Origin: a virus
Strand: one strand, 5' to 3'
Length of the DNA stretch: 36,674 nt
IMG/VR virus record: IMGVR_UViG_3300034375_013297
Span: 1-36,674 of that record
The position numbers and the translations under genes were made by a program. Positions 1 to 8,656 of this stretch are shown here, one piece after another. Below the pieces are notes generated by a model, which saw nothing but the letters and a program-made list of their open reading frames with translations, had not been told where the DNA came from and made no database searches. Within the stretch, counting starts at the first letter, position 1, and every line of letters begins with the position of its first letter.

Positions 1-1
1 T

Positions 2-1027
2 ACTACAGTAAACGGTACTGAAGCTGGTACTACAACTGCAAGAGCAGAATTGGTTAAAGCTCTTGAGGATCACATCCAAGGATTCTCTGGTGCTGGTTTC
101 AACAACGACCAAGACTGGCAAGGACCATTCGTAGATGGTACTAAGACTTACAACCCAATGCTAAGAGGTGTTGGTGAGAGCACTTACTACCAATCAATGG
201 GTCTTTCAACGTTCACTAAGTTCGTTGAAGCTGATACTTTCCAAGTAGCTGCTTCAGTAACTACTGAGCAAATCCAAGACTTGAACAAGCAGTTTGGTAT
301 CGACGTTATCTCAATGATCGAAAATGCATTGGTTAATGAAGTATCACAAGCTATTAACAAGCACATCCTTTCTAGAGCATTCGCACTTGGTTGGTCTAAC
401 CACAGCGAGTTCTTAACTACAGAAGGTCAGAACTTGAACCTAAACCTCGTTATCGGTGGTACTGCAGGTTCTTACACTATTCCTTCTTACGTAGGTAAGT
501 CTGACTCGGGTATCGCTATTGCTTCTGTTGCAGGCCCTGCATCAGGAACTTACGAGAACTTGTCAACTCTACAGAGAAGACTATTCTCTAGAATCTTAGC
601 TTCTGCTAACGTAGTAGCTAACAGAGGAAGAAGAGGTCCTGCTAACTTCATCGTTACTAACGCTAACGTTGCAAGTGCATTGCAAGACATCTCTCAGTTC
701 ACTTTTGCTCCTTTCTCTAACACTCTTACTCAAAACAACGGAACACTTTACCCAGTAGGTTCGCTTGCAGGTATGACCGTTTATGTTGATCAGAACATGA
801 AGTTCGGTGATAACAGAGTACTAGTTGGAAGAAAAGGTGGTGACGACGAACCAGGACTTAAGTTCATGCCTTACATGATGGCTGAGTCTATCCAAACAAT
901 CTCTGAAGGTACAATGTCACCTAAGATTGCGGTTAAATCTCGTTACGCTCTAGTAGAAGCTGGTTTCCACCCAGAAACTATGTACTTCTGTTTCCACGTG
1001 AACGTTCCTGCTGGAGGTCTATCCTAA
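2..1027 (+). CDS. gp23: Major capsid protein, T4 gp23-like, 5' end cut off by the window
   Basis: The reading frame is open from base 2, so the first visible residues are internal and the N-terminus lies outside the window; 341 residues are visible, against roughly 520 for T4 gp23. The sequence reads like the C-terminal part of a gp23/HK97-fold capsid protein: a TTEQIQDL helix, a region ending in RRGPANFIVTN, a GMTVYVDQ segment, and the ending YALVEAGFHPETMYFCFHV, all in the order expected of gp23 homologues. The role is to form the hexamers of the head shell after prohead proteolysis. Codon choice differs from the neighbours: Asn, Tyr, Phe and Asp are mostly written with C-ending codons, as expected for the most abundant protein. 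A strong terminator follows 26 bases after the stop. The family call is from recognition, not alignment. Confidence 0.92.
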   Translation, partial: TTVNGTEAGTTTARAELVKALEDHIQGFSGAGFNNDQDWQGPFVDGTKTYNPMLRGVGESTYYQSMGLSTFTKFVEADTFQVAASVTTEQIQDLNKQFGIDVISMIENALVNEVSQAINKHILSRAFALGWSNHSEFLTTEGQNLNLNLVIGGTAGSYTIPSYVGKSDSGIAIASVAGPASGTYENLSTLQRRLFSRILASANVVANRGRRGPANFIVTNANVASALQDISQFTFAPFSNTLTQNNGTLYPVGSLAGMTVYVDQNMKFGDNRVLVGRKGGDDEPGLKFMPYMMAESIQTISEGTMSPKIAVKSRYALVEAGFHPETMYFCFHVNVPAGGLS

Positions 1028-1052
1028 TCAGTAGTTAGTACACACTAATACT

Positions 1053-1082
1053 AAACCCCAGGTTTTTGCCTGGGGTTTTTTT
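1053..1082 (+). terminator. Intrinsic terminator after the capsid gene
   Basis: A perfect 10-bp stem (arm 1053-1062 AAACCCCAGG, arm 1069-1078 CCTGGGGTTT) closes a 6-base loop and runs into a T tract ending at 1082. It isolates capsid transcription from the downstream operon. Confidence 0.95.
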
Positions 1083-1092
1083 ATTGCCAGGG

Positions 1093-1109
1093 GATATATA
1101 GTATAAATG
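1093..1109 (+). promoter_or_regulatory. Putative late promoter, GATATATA followed by TATAAATG
   Basis: GATATATA at 1093-1100 is followed directly by GTATAAATG, which also resembles the T4 late element TATAAATA. It lies between the capsid terminator and the ATG at 1123, where a new transcript must start. The same octamer recurs in five other spacers of the window. It is a motif inference; no start site is known. Confidence 0.5.
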
Positions 1110-1122
1110 TGGTCGTTGCATA

Positions 1123-2223
1123 ATGAGTAGAATTAAATCACATAAGCAATTTTTAATAGAGAGAGATCTTTCACAAGAGGTTGATCAGGTTATTCTTGCT
1201 GAGATGTTCTTAGAATATTACAATATTAATGAGGGTAAGGCTTTGGATACCCTCAAAAATAGTGTATCTAAAGCTCTATTAGGACCTTTCTCAAGATTGT
1301 CTGTTATTGATACAATTAGGAAGGGAAATTTAGATATTCAAAAAGAAATCATAACTAAGCAATATGATGTTGAGGATGAAGTTCTTGATCTAGAAGGTAA
1401 AATAGATGACCTAAGGAGCAAAGGAGCTTCAAGAAATGATATTGCTAGAATACGTACCCAAATCGAGAGGAAGAACAAGGAATTCCGATCTTTCGTTAAG
1501 ATGAAAAGGGAACAGATGAATAAAGGAATGAAACTCCTGGAAAAAACCGTTGGTAAAAATCCTAGAAGAAAGGAATATTACGAGGCAGGTTTTATCGATG
1601 ATAAGTATGACCTTGCTAAATTTGAATATGAGTTAGCTCAAAAGAAATCCAGTGACCAAGATAGTATTAAAAAGCTTAAATCCGATTTAGATTCAGCTTC
1701 AAAGAAAGCCGAATCTTTTGTCTCTAAAACAAAGGATTCCTCCAAGAGGGAAGCAACTATAAAGGATTCTGATCTTGGAGATCTTGCAAAGATTAGAAAA
1801 AATGTTGGATCTAAGGACCTTAATGTCGTTGTTTCCTTGAGAGAGAAATCAAGGGAAAAGATAAAGGATTTAAAATCTAGCATGCAAAAGGTACTTTCGG
1901 ATCTTAAGTCTTTTATGTCGAAGTCTCCTTCCTACGATGAGGTTCAGAAGTCTGGAAAAATATCTAAGGGAATTAAAGATCTAGAGGAAAGTGCTAACGA
2001 GCTAGACTCTTTGGAAAATTTAGCATCTATTTATAGCAATGTAATTAGTAATAAGGGAAAGGATCTTTCCAATGAATCTTCTTTGACCTCCCTTTTTTCT
2101 AAAATTAATAATGCAATTAATGACGGAAACGATGCAGGGTCTGGAATAACCAAGGAGGTAATTGATCTTAAATCTGATATAACCCTTAAAAAGGTTGGTA
2201 ATCTAATAAAAAAATTAGCCTAA
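1123..2223 (+). CDS. Lys-rich coiled-coil protein, candidate internal head protein
   Basis: This is a 366-residue protein of unknown function, rich in Lys, Ser, Asp and Glu and predicted almost entirely helical, with long heptad-like stretches at about residues 75-135 and 170-290. It has no signal peptide or membrane segment. Residues 4-19 read IKSHKQFLIERDLSQE, which resembles the N-terminal capsid-targeting leader of T4 internal proteins (MKTYxEF..E type, cut after a Glu by the prohead protease). Similar leaders occur in six other proteins here. It is the first gene of an operon of four (1123-5768) starting just after the capsid gene; the next gene begins one base after its stop. A scaffold- or core-like role is an alternative. 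There is no SD before the ATG. Confidence 0.8.
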   Translation: MSRIKSHKQFLIERDLSQEVDQVILAEMFLEYYNINEGKALDTLKNSVSKALLGPFSRLSVIDTIRKGNLDIQKEIITKQYDVEDEVLDLEGKIDDLRSKGASRNDIARIRTQIERKNKEFRSFVKMKREQMNKGMKLLEKTVGKNPRRKEYYEAGFIDDKYDLAKFEYELAQKKSSDQDSIKKLKSDLDSASKKAESFVSKTKDSSKREATIKDSDLGDLAKIRKNVGSKDLNVVVSLREKSREKIKDLKSSMQKVLSDLKSFMSKSPSYDEVQKSGKISKGIKDLEESANELDSLENLASIYSNVISNKGKDLSNESSLTSLFSKINNAINDGNDAGSGITKEVIDLKSDITLKKVGNLIKKLA

Positions 2224-2224
2224 C

Positions 2225-3118
2225 ATGTTGTTAAGTTTTAAACAGTGGGAATCACAAAACATAAATGAGAAAGACGGTGGTCTAGATAAGATCATGAATT
2301 GGCTTAGCTCCAACTTTGGTGGCACTATTTCTAAGATTGATTCATTACTTTCCGATATTAATTCTATTGAAACCAAGTATTCAAAAGAATGGAATGATAT
2401 ACAAACTGATATAGATGCTTTGGAGGTTAAAAAAGCACAAACCAAAAGTGATCCTGCTGAAGCTAAAAAATTGGAAAGAATGATAGATAGGAATCAAAAA
2501 CTCCTTTCAGCTTTAGGTAAAAAGAGAAAAGCTGATATTGATAAGATTGATTCCAAGGTTGAAAAACTTACCAAAGGAAAGCAAAGACTTATCTCCTACT
2601 GGAATTTGAAAAAATCTGAGCTCGAAGCTGATCTAGCCGAAAAACTTTATAAAATGGCAAAAGACCTTACAGACGAGTCGATAGCTGACGATCTCTATGA
2701 TAAGTATAAAAAAGCAGCCTTAGATGCTAAAAAGAAAGACGAAAGATTTAGAGAGAAGTTTGGAAAGCTTGACCTTGCAAAACCTTCTACCCTAAAGTCT
2801 GATGTGGAGGCTAGAGCTATTTCTGGTGCTAATTTTTCAATGGATCCTATATTTTCTATGAATGCACCTCAATTTACTAAATTTGTACAGGATCTGGAAA
2901 AAAGTCAAGTTGGTGCATTAATAAAAGCTATGCAATCTGAAAGAAATGAGAGGTATGCTACTCTAGATACTGAAAGGGATAGATTGGAAGCTCAAGCTAA
3001 AAAGAAAGGTTTATCTGCAGAGAGCGTTAAAAAAGATATGTCAGATTTAAGAGAAACCCTTATGAGACAGATAAGAGACCTAAGAACCAAAATAACAATT
3101 GCAAGAAGATATGCCTAA
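2225..3118 (+). CDS. Coiled-coil protein, candidate internal head protein
   Basis: A 297-residue, highly charged helical protein of unknown function. Residues 3-15 (LSFKQWESQNINE) match the leader motif shared by seven proteins of this window, ending in the Asn-Glu typical of the set. Long heptad-like helices follow at about residues 45-155 and 215-290. There is no membrane segment or enzymatic motif. The gene lies one base after the upstream stop and overlaps the next gene by 8 bases (ATGCCTAA), so the three are likely translated as a coupled unit. The location behind the capsid gene and the leader suggest a protein of the head interior or prohead core. This is inference; the sequence directly shows only the coiled-coil nature and the shared N-terminus. 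Confidence 0.78.
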   Translation: MLLSFKQWESQNINEKDGGLDKIMNWLSSNFGGTISKIDSLLSDINSIETKYSKEWNDIQTDIDALEVKKAQTKSDPAEAKKLERMIDRNQKLLSALGKKRKADIDKIDSKVEKLTKGKQRLISYWNLKKSELEADLAEKLYKMAKDLTDESIADDLYDKYKKAALDAKKKDERFREKFGKLDLAKPSTLKSDVEARAISGANFSMDPIFSMNAPQFTKFVQDLEKSQVGALIKAMQSERNERYATLDTERDRLEAQAKKKGLSAESVKKDMSDLRETLMRQIRDLRTKITIARRYA

Positions 3119-3380
3119 ACACATTAAGAAGCTTGACGAATTCCCAATTTTTGAGGGGGTTAATGAGGATCTGGTTAAGGCCAAAGCAGATGTTAATGCT
3201 AAGCAAGCTGAGATAGCTGAGGAAATAGCTAAACAGAAGGAAACCACAGACCTTAAGGAAAAAGCAGCAAGCATAAGAAACCAATCAAGATTGGTGGGTC
3301 AAATGCCAGCACTTTTAAATGCTTTAGCTAATGCAATGGATGCAAAAGCTGATTCAGGAGATACAACAAATATTTACTAA
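3111..3380 (+). CDS. Small charged helical protein with the shared leader
   Basis: An 89-residue protein of unknown function. I chose the ATG at 3111, which overlaps the previous stop as ATGCCTAA, over the upstream TTG at 3099: this gives an N-terminus with IKKLDEFPIFEGVNED at residues 5-20, very close to IKSFEDFKSESVNEN of the gene at 8682. The rest is an Ala/Lys/Glu-rich helix of about 65 residues. After cleavage at the Asn-Glu, only about 70 residues would remain, the size of a T4-type small internal peptide. It is the third gene of the 1123-5768 operon, with a 3-base gap to the next start. Confidence 0.72.
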   Translation: MPKHIKKLDEFPIFEGVNEDLVKAKADVNAKQAEIAEEIAKQKETTDLKEKAASIRNQSRLVGQMPALLNALANAMDAKADSGDTTNIY

Positions 3381-3383
3381 AAG

Positions 3384-5768
3384 ATGTCAAACAATTATCT
3401 TAGAAATAACCCGGTAGCTAACCAATTGTCCATAGATGCTTTTAAGCTCTATGAGAATAAAGATGTTGACGATGCTTTAAGAATATCAATCGACACGCTT
3501 TTAGCAGCATGTAAGAAGATTATATTCGATTTTGCTTCGGATCGAAATAGGACCTACGAGTCTTTTGCAAAAAAGATAGAATCCATTGGCGATACTTCTA
3601 CTGTTAAGGGCTTGATTGCAAATATCAAGGATGTTTGTGAGGATACTGAATTACATGATTCTGTTCTTGCACCACTCAAAAAAGCTTACCTTGACTCTAT
3701 CGATATGATAGGTGATGCAGTAAAGAGAATGATAGAGCTAGATCCTTCTCTTGAATCAAAAGCTATCCAAAATTTTAAATCTGCTGGTAAAAAACTTGTT
3801 GAGAGTGTAAAAAGAACAGCGGACGAGTATCAGGAAAAGCTAAACGAGTCTAGTGAAATAGGGGTACCTGGTAGAGTTCATCGGTTAAAGAAAATATTGA
3901 TTAACCACATTGTTGATTCTAAAGGAAAGGATGCAAAATCTGGATATGGGAGAGATTGGCAAAGGTTGTTTACGACACTTGCACAAAAACTTTCTTCAAT
4001 AAATAGCGATAAAGCTACTTTCTCTGATAACGATAGAAAAAACCTTGCAGAGCTTGAAAAAAAAGCTGATAATCTATCCCAGGAGTATGCTCAGTATAAA
4101 GTAAGAGCCGTAGAATCCTTGATGGGTAAACTGATGAAGGATGAAGATTTGGAATCTAAATTTGGCGACTTCTTTGAGATTATGACCAATGCTTTGGATA
4201 AAGTAACGAAAGCAAATACCGAGGAAGGACTTATAGAGGTCAAAGTAAGGGAGGATTTGGATGACAAGGAAACGAAAATGAATGATAGAGTGTTTCCACT
4301 AAAAATCGGTGACAAGGATAATGACACTAAGTTAAAGGGGTCAGGTCTTATTTCTTCTATCCAAAAAGCCCTTATCGATGCTTTTGTACCTATTAAGAAT
4401 TTAATGGATCCTAGAGGTGGTGCTAATGGTAAGTATGAATCCGCTACAGAAGTTGCTGTGAAATCAATACAATCTACATTAGGAAATAAGGATGTGAATG
4501 GTAAGCTGGATAAACCTTTGCTTGATATAATTTTAAAGTTAGATCAGGTATCTAAAGAAAACAAAGAGGCCATTAAGGATTCTATTAGTCAACTAAGGGG
4601 ATCTTATTCTTCGGTTAGAGAATCTAGTAATGCATTATCAGCTGCTGACTTTATGAGATTAATGGAGGCTATGACTTACATAGATCCAAACGAGATTGAG
4701 GTAAATATCAAAAATTATAGTCAGGAATTGGACGAGGATAACGATTCTGTATCAGAACCTACGACTTCCGATTACTCATTAGCAGAATCTCTAGCTAAAC
4801 TTTTAAGGACCAAAGACTATAATAAGAATGCTGAAGCCGAAGATTTCCTGAAGGAAGACGGAACTCTGAAGGGATCTTGTCCCCATGATTATGTTGATTG
4901 TTGGACAAAGGCTGTTTCTGGAGATAAACCAGTTTCTTTTTTTGTAATGGTTGACGATAATGATAATTGCTCGCTTTTCCCAACAAAGAGGATTTCTGGT
5001 AGTGTAAACAAGCCTTGTAATTGGAAAAGATATAAAGCCATTACTGGTGATGATATTGATGATGTCCACAAATTTGGAAATTGGTACACTTCATATTGGA
5101 AAAATTTCGGCGGTGTTGGTTCAGATATAAAGGCTAAAGTTTTGGACGAAGTAATGTCGTCCAATTGTAAATTGGCAAAAGAGGAAGGATTGAACGATGT
5201 TGCTTCTATCTACGAAGAATTGGAAAGTGCATTTATACCCAACAAGGAAGAAGTTTCAGGGGGGTATATTAGGCCAAATTCTATGAGATCTTTGGTATCA
5301 AGCATCAAAGGTATGATTGGAAATGATGGTATATCTAATCTTAGTCCTGGGGAACTCAGATCCCTTTATAATACTGTAATTGTTTGTTCACCCTTGATTA
5401 CTTATAATAGAGAAAAAGATGAATGGGTCCCTGCAATAAAAATGCTATGTAACTCTCTGGATATTACTGAGGATGACCTTGTTTCTGAAATTAGGAAGAA
5501 TTCTTCTCTTGGAAAAAGAGGTAAAATGTCAACTGAGAAGGTAGCTTTATTCGACACTAATTCTGGTGATAATGAAATTCTTAAGTCTACTATTATCGGG
5601 AGCACAGAGGATGCTGAGAAAGTTAATAATATGAAGCAAAGTCTTGGTAAGATTAAACCAATTCTAAAGAGCCTTTCTAAACACTGTAAAAGAATAGGTG
5701 TGAATGTAATTGATGACATTACTCCTGATATCTCAGACTCCATGGTCGTTATTACTAAGGAGGGATAA
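3384..5768 (+). CDS. Large helical protein (794 aa), candidate internal head or ejected protein
   Basis: Unknown function; the largest protein of the post-capsid operon. After a 13-residue extension, LSIDAFKLYE at residues 14-23 recalls the shared leader. Residues 1-300 are mainly helical and charged. At about 343-392, an NGKYxSxTEVAVKSIQxxLG stretch followed by VNG resembles a peptidoglycan-binding domain 1 repeat, a weak match. Residues 465-640 form a more globular region with Cys and Trp (CPHDYVDCW, NWYTSYWKNFGG), and the C-terminus is helical again. No catalytic motif was recognised. Size, operon position and leader suggest a large protein packed in the head, comparable in role to internal virion proteins of other phages. 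Its stop codon lies within the stem of the following terminator. Confidence 0.8.
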   Translation: MSNNYLRNNPVANQLSIDAFKLYENKDVDDALRISIDTLLAACKKIIFDFASDRNRTYESFAKKIESIGDTSTVKGLIANIKDVCEDTELHDSVLAPLKKAYLDSIDMIGDAVKRMIELDPSLESKAIQNFKSAGKKLVESVKRTADEYQEKLNESSEIGVPGRVHRLKKILINHIVDSKGKDAKSGYGRDWQRLFTTLAQKLSSINSDKATFSDNDRKNLAELEKKADNLSQEYAQYKVRAVESLMGKLMKDEDLESKFGDFFEIMTNALDKVTKANTEEGLIEVKVREDLDDKETKMNDRVFPLKIGDKDNDTKLKGSGLISSIQKALIDAFVPIKNLMDPRGGANGKYESATEVAVKSIQSTLGNKDVNGKLDKPLLDIILKLDQVSKENKEAIKDSISQLRGSYSSVRESSNALSAADFMRLMEAMTYIDPNEIEVNIKNYSQELDEDNDSVSEPTTSDYSLAESLAKLLRTKDYNKNAEAEDFLKEDGTLKGSCPHDYVDCWTKAVSGDKPVSFFVMVDDNDNCSLFPTKRISGSVNKPCNWKRYKAITGDDIDDVHKFGNWYTSYWKNFGGVGSDIKAKVLDEVMSSNCKLAKEEGLNDVASIYEELESAFIPNKEEVSGGYIRPNSMRSLVSSIKGMIGNDGISNLSPGELRSLYNTVIVCSPLITYNREKDEWVPAIKMLCNSLDITEDDLVSEIRKNSSLGKRGKMSTEKVALFDTNSGDNEILKSTIIGSTEDAEKVNNMKQSLGKIKPILKSLSKHCKRIGVNVIDDITPDISDSMVVITKEG

Positions 5769-5793
5769 TCTAGAAACTTATCCCTTCCTTTTT
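5757..5793 (+). terminator. Intrinsic terminator of the post-capsid operon
   Basis: Arm 5757-5768 (AAGGAGGGATAA, which includes the stop codon) pairs with 5778-5790 (TTATCCCTTCCTT) with one bulged base around a 9-base loop, followed by T residues to 5793. It ends the 1123-5768 transcript. Confidence 0.88.
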
Positions 5794-5820
5794 CCTATAA
5801 TTCACTGAAATATAACTTGG

Positions 5821-6756
5821 GTGGATCAAAGTGCTAAATTTTATTTTTTGACCTTTTGTAGTCTGGGTGCTCCCCACGACTCTGGACGTGATTTGAGTAG
5901 CAATATTTCCAATCTTAAATCATTACTTTCCTCTTATTTTGATGAAATAATTGTTTATAGCCCTTCATCCCTAAAGGAATGTGAGGGAAGTGAGGATTTC
6001 TGTAATGTGCTTGAAGGTGTGTTTCCTCTAAATCCTGGGATAAATGCTAACGGATGTGGTGATTTTAAGTCATTTATTATAAATAAGACCTTGTCTGAGA
6101 TGTCCGATGGAGATATTCTTTTCTACCATGATTGTAACTTTGAAAAATATCCTCAGTACTGGCAGACTGATTGGGGATTTCTAAGAGATTCGGTAGAGCT
6201 TTTGCTGCGTGAAAATAATTCAGATATATTCATTCCTTTTGAAAGCGAAGCCTTTGGTAAAATCCCGAAGGTTAGAATGCATGGAAAGAGATATACAACC
6301 GATGCAATTATAAAAGATCCAGTCGAATCTGATATAGTCTCTAGATGTTGGGAGATAGCTTCTAACCGAATGATGATACGGAATAGTCAATTTTCAAGAG
6401 ATTTCTTTGCTGAATACAAGGAATTGTGTGGGAGAAAAGATTTGCTTATGAAGTACCCAAACCCTAACCCGTATCCACAATTTACACACAGCTGTCCAGA
6501 ACAGCACGTTCTAAATTGCCTTATTTATAAGTACATCTTAGATGGAAAGTTAGATCCAAGATTTCCAAGATTTTCTTTCCCGAACAGAAAATTTGTCTTA
6601 AATTCTGATGTTGAAGTAAGAGTTAACTCTGAATTGTCGAAATATATGCAAACCAAGTCGATAAAAGAGTTTGAAAGAAGAAAAGCATTTAATGGGATCA
6701 AAGATCAAGATATTCGAGGGACCAAGGAATTCAGGCAAGACCTTTTTAGCACGTAA
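5821..6756 (+). CDS. Glycosyltransferase-like protein (GT-A type, unassigned family)
   Basis: A 311-residue protein. FLTFCSL near the N-terminus looks like the first strand of a Rossmann-like GT-A fold. GDILFYHDCN at about 97-106 resembles the DxD-type nucleotide-sugar/metal site (D104-C-N106) of galactosyl/mannosyltransferase-like enzymes. PEQHVLNCLIYKY at about 226-238 is like the acceptor-side helix seen in such proteins. No signal peptide is present, so it acts in the cytoplasm. The start is GTG at 5821; no in-frame ATG lies near. It is first in a three-gene group with a P-loop protein and asparagine synthetase. Its last 65 bases overlap the next gene in another frame, which is unusually long. 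Acceptor unknown; the family call is moderate. Confidence 0.65.
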   Translation: MDQSAKFYFLTFCSLGAPHDSGRDLSSNISNLKSLLSSYFDEIIVYSPSSLKECEGSEDFCNVLEGVFPLNPGINANGCGDFKSFIINKTLSEMSDGDILFYHDCNFEKYPQYWQTDWGFLRDSVELLLRENNSDIFIPFESEAFGKIPKVRMHGKRYTTDAIIKDPVESDIVSRCWEIASNRMMIRNSQFSRDFFAEYKELCGRKDLLMKYPNPNPYPQFTHSCPEQHVLNCLIYKYILDGKLDPRFPRFSFPNRKFVLNSDVEVRVNSELSKYMQTKSIKEFERRKAFNGIKDQDIRGTKEFRQDLFST

Positions 6757-7240
6757 ATATTCTGAGGTACACAACATTCCGATATTTAAGTTTGATTTTG
6801 TTGGTTGGTTCAACAGGCTTTCCTTGGATGACCAATCTCACGAGACACATAGCTTTGCTCTAGGTAAAGAGCTAATGTTATTGCAATTGTGTCGGGACGG
6901 GTTACTACCTCCTTTTATATTAGATCGTGGATTTCTAACAGTTCTTACTTGGGGAATACTTTCTGGTCGTATTACCGAAGATGAAGCAATAAATCAATTA
7001 AAGATGATTGCTGAAGAGGGATTGCTTAAAGATTGTGAAATCTATTTTGTTACCGGTGATAATCCGAACAAAGAAGATAGAAACAAGGATAACTGGGATT
7101 TTCGGGATGGAGATTCAAAGGAACAAGAGATCATGGAAAATCTGAGGGATTATGTTATGAATCAGCCATATAATGTTTATGTCCATCGGATATTCAACAG
7201 CTTTAATAATAAAACAGTAAACGACTTAAGACATATCTAA
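6692..7240 (+). CDS. P-loop kinase-like protein (nucleotide kinase type)
   Basis: A 182-residue protein. Residues 7-17 (IFEGPRNSGKT) form a Walker A P-loop right at the N-terminus, as in thymidylate and deoxynucleoside kinases. LDRGFLTVLTWG at about 82-93 resembles the DR motif of the same fold. The ATG at 6692 is required to keep a short lead-in to the P-loop; the TTG at 6671 would add seven unsupported residues. This start lies 65 bases inside the upstream gene. The downstream asparagine synthetase starts directly after the stop. It could phosphorylate a nucleotide, a sugar or another small molecule; the motif alone does not define the substrate. Confidence 0.72.
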   Translation: MGSKIKIFEGPRNSGKTFLARKYSEVHNIPIFKFDFVGWFNRLSLDDQSHETHSFALGKELMLLQLCRDGLLPPFILDRGFLTVLTWGILSGRITEDEAINQLKMIAEEGLLKDCEIYFVTGDNPNKEDRNKDNWDFRDGDSKEQEIMENLRDYVMNQPYNVYVHRIFNSFNNKTVNDLRHI

Positions 7241-8641
7241 ATGTGCGGGATAGTAATCACAAAAACACCAGGTGAAGAAATACTGGATACCATAAAACAT
7301 CGTGGTATTGAAAAAACCGTTGTTGAAAAAAACGGGCTTAGTATTTGTCACCACAGGCTTCCAATCCAGACAGTTGATGGTGATGATTGGAATCAACCAA
7401 TAGAGATAGCAGATGGCATCTATTTGCTTTTTAACGGGGAGATTTTTAATTATGACCGTGAAAGATTCGATTCCGACGTAGAATATCTCACTAATATTTT
7501 TGGTAGGTATCGAGGTGGGAGCTTTGAAATGTTTTGTTCTTTGTTTATACCAGAAATCCAAACTTGGGATGGATTTTGGGCTATTACAATATATGATGCA
7601 AACACTAATGATGTTATTGCTTTTACGGACCCTCTGGGACGTAAATGTCTTTATTATAATTCCCTTGGTGATATTGCTTCAGAGATAAAACCTCTTGTGT
7701 ATGAAAATTCCCAGATAGATGAGACTTTTATCAGCACGGTAAGAAAATGGGGATATAACACAGATGAAAGGACACCATATAGTGATATTAAAAGAATACT
7801 CCCAAATAACATATACAGTTTTAATTTAGATGCACCTGAATTTAAGAATGTGTATAGCACCTATTATAAAGGCTTCGATTTCCCAATCCAGGAATTAGTT
7901 GGTAAAAGTTACGAAGAGCATATGGAGTGGCTTTGGTCTAAAATGTTCGAATCTGTGAGAAACCGATTGGTTTCTAAGGATTATCCTATTTCTCTTCTTA
8001 TTTCCGGGGGACTGGACTCATCTATTATTGCATCAGTTTTGAATGAAATTGGAGTTGATGTTAGATGGTTTAGCATTGAAAATGGTGAAAAAGAGTTTGT
8101 AGATATTCTCTCTGAAAGACTTGGTAAGGAGGTTTCCTTTTTGGACTATAACATGGATGAATCTATGAATGAGGAGATTTACAAAAAATGGAACGAATCT
8201 CCAATAGACCTTGGATCTGTTATACCCCAGTATCATTTGTTTGATGCTGTTAAGAGGTTTGGGGGTTATAGGATAGTTCTTTCTGGCGATGGTGCGGATG
8301 AGCTTTTTGGTGGATATAAAAGAATCCACGAATATGATTCACAAAAGTCGGATGTATTTGATGAGCTAACTTACTATCATTTACCAAGATTGGATAAGAT
8401 GTCTATGGCTCACACTTTGGAACTTAGGAGTCCTTTTTTGAATTTGGATCTTGTAAGATTTGCTTTGCATTTGCCTAAAGAATGGAGAACTGATAAGAAA
8501 ATACTTAAGGACACTTTTTCACCACTGCTTCCTGAAGAAATAGTTAACAGAAAAAAAGCTCCTCTTAAAAACCCTAAGATCAAGCAGGATAAAATTGCTT
8601 ACCGTTATAAGGCAGTGGATCTTTTCTTAAGGAATAGATAA
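7241..8641 (+). CDS. asnB: Asparagine synthetase B-like glutamine amidotransferase
   Basis: A 466-residue protein. The start TAA-ATG-TGC places Cys2 as the class II amidotransferase nucleophile. The glutaminase domain (about 1-190) has HHRLPI, FNGEIFNY and TDPLGRKCLYY. The synthetase domain has the ATP-pyrophosphatase loop SGGLDSS (255-261) and SGDGADELFGGY (348-359), then the usual LPRLDKMSMAHTLELRSPFL helix region. All key residues appear present, so the enzyme is probably active, making Asn from Asp, Gln and ATP or amidating a related carboxylate. It is shorter than E. coli AsnB (about 554 aa), mostly at the C-terminus. The neighbours are a glycosyltransferase-like and a kinase-like gene rather than metabolic genes, so a sugar- or wall-modifying role is possible. 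AsnB homologues occur in other large phages. Confidence 0.93.
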   Translation: MCGIVITKTPGEEILDTIKHRGIEKTVVEKNGLSICHHRLPIQTVDGDDWNQPIEIADGIYLLFNGEIFNYDRERFDSDVEYLTNIFGRYRGGSFEMFCSLFIPEIQTWDGFWAITIYDANTNDVIAFTDPLGRKCLYYNSLGDIASEIKPLVYENSQIDETFISTVRKWGYNTDERTPYSDIKRILPNNIYSFNLDAPEFKNVYSTYYKGFDFPIQELVGKSYEEHMEWLWSKMFESVRNRLVSKDYPISLLISGGLDSSIIASVLNEIGVDVRWFSIENGEKEFVDILSERLGKEVSFLDYNMDESMNEEIYKKWNESPIDLGSVIPQYHLFDAVKRFGGYRIVLSGDGADELFGGYKRIHEYDSQKSDVFDELTYYHLPRLDKMSMAHTLELRSPFLNLDLVRFALHLPKEWRTDKKILKDTFSPLLPEEIVNRKKAPLKNPKIKQDKIAYRYKAVDLFLRNR

Positions 8642-8656
8642 ACTAGTCCAAGGAGC

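Noticed and set aside
4803-5743. Several minus-strand ORFs of 60-113 codons inside the 794-residue gene
   Set aside because: The plus-strand gene is continuous with operon context; the reverse frames have unusual composition and no spacer or promoter.
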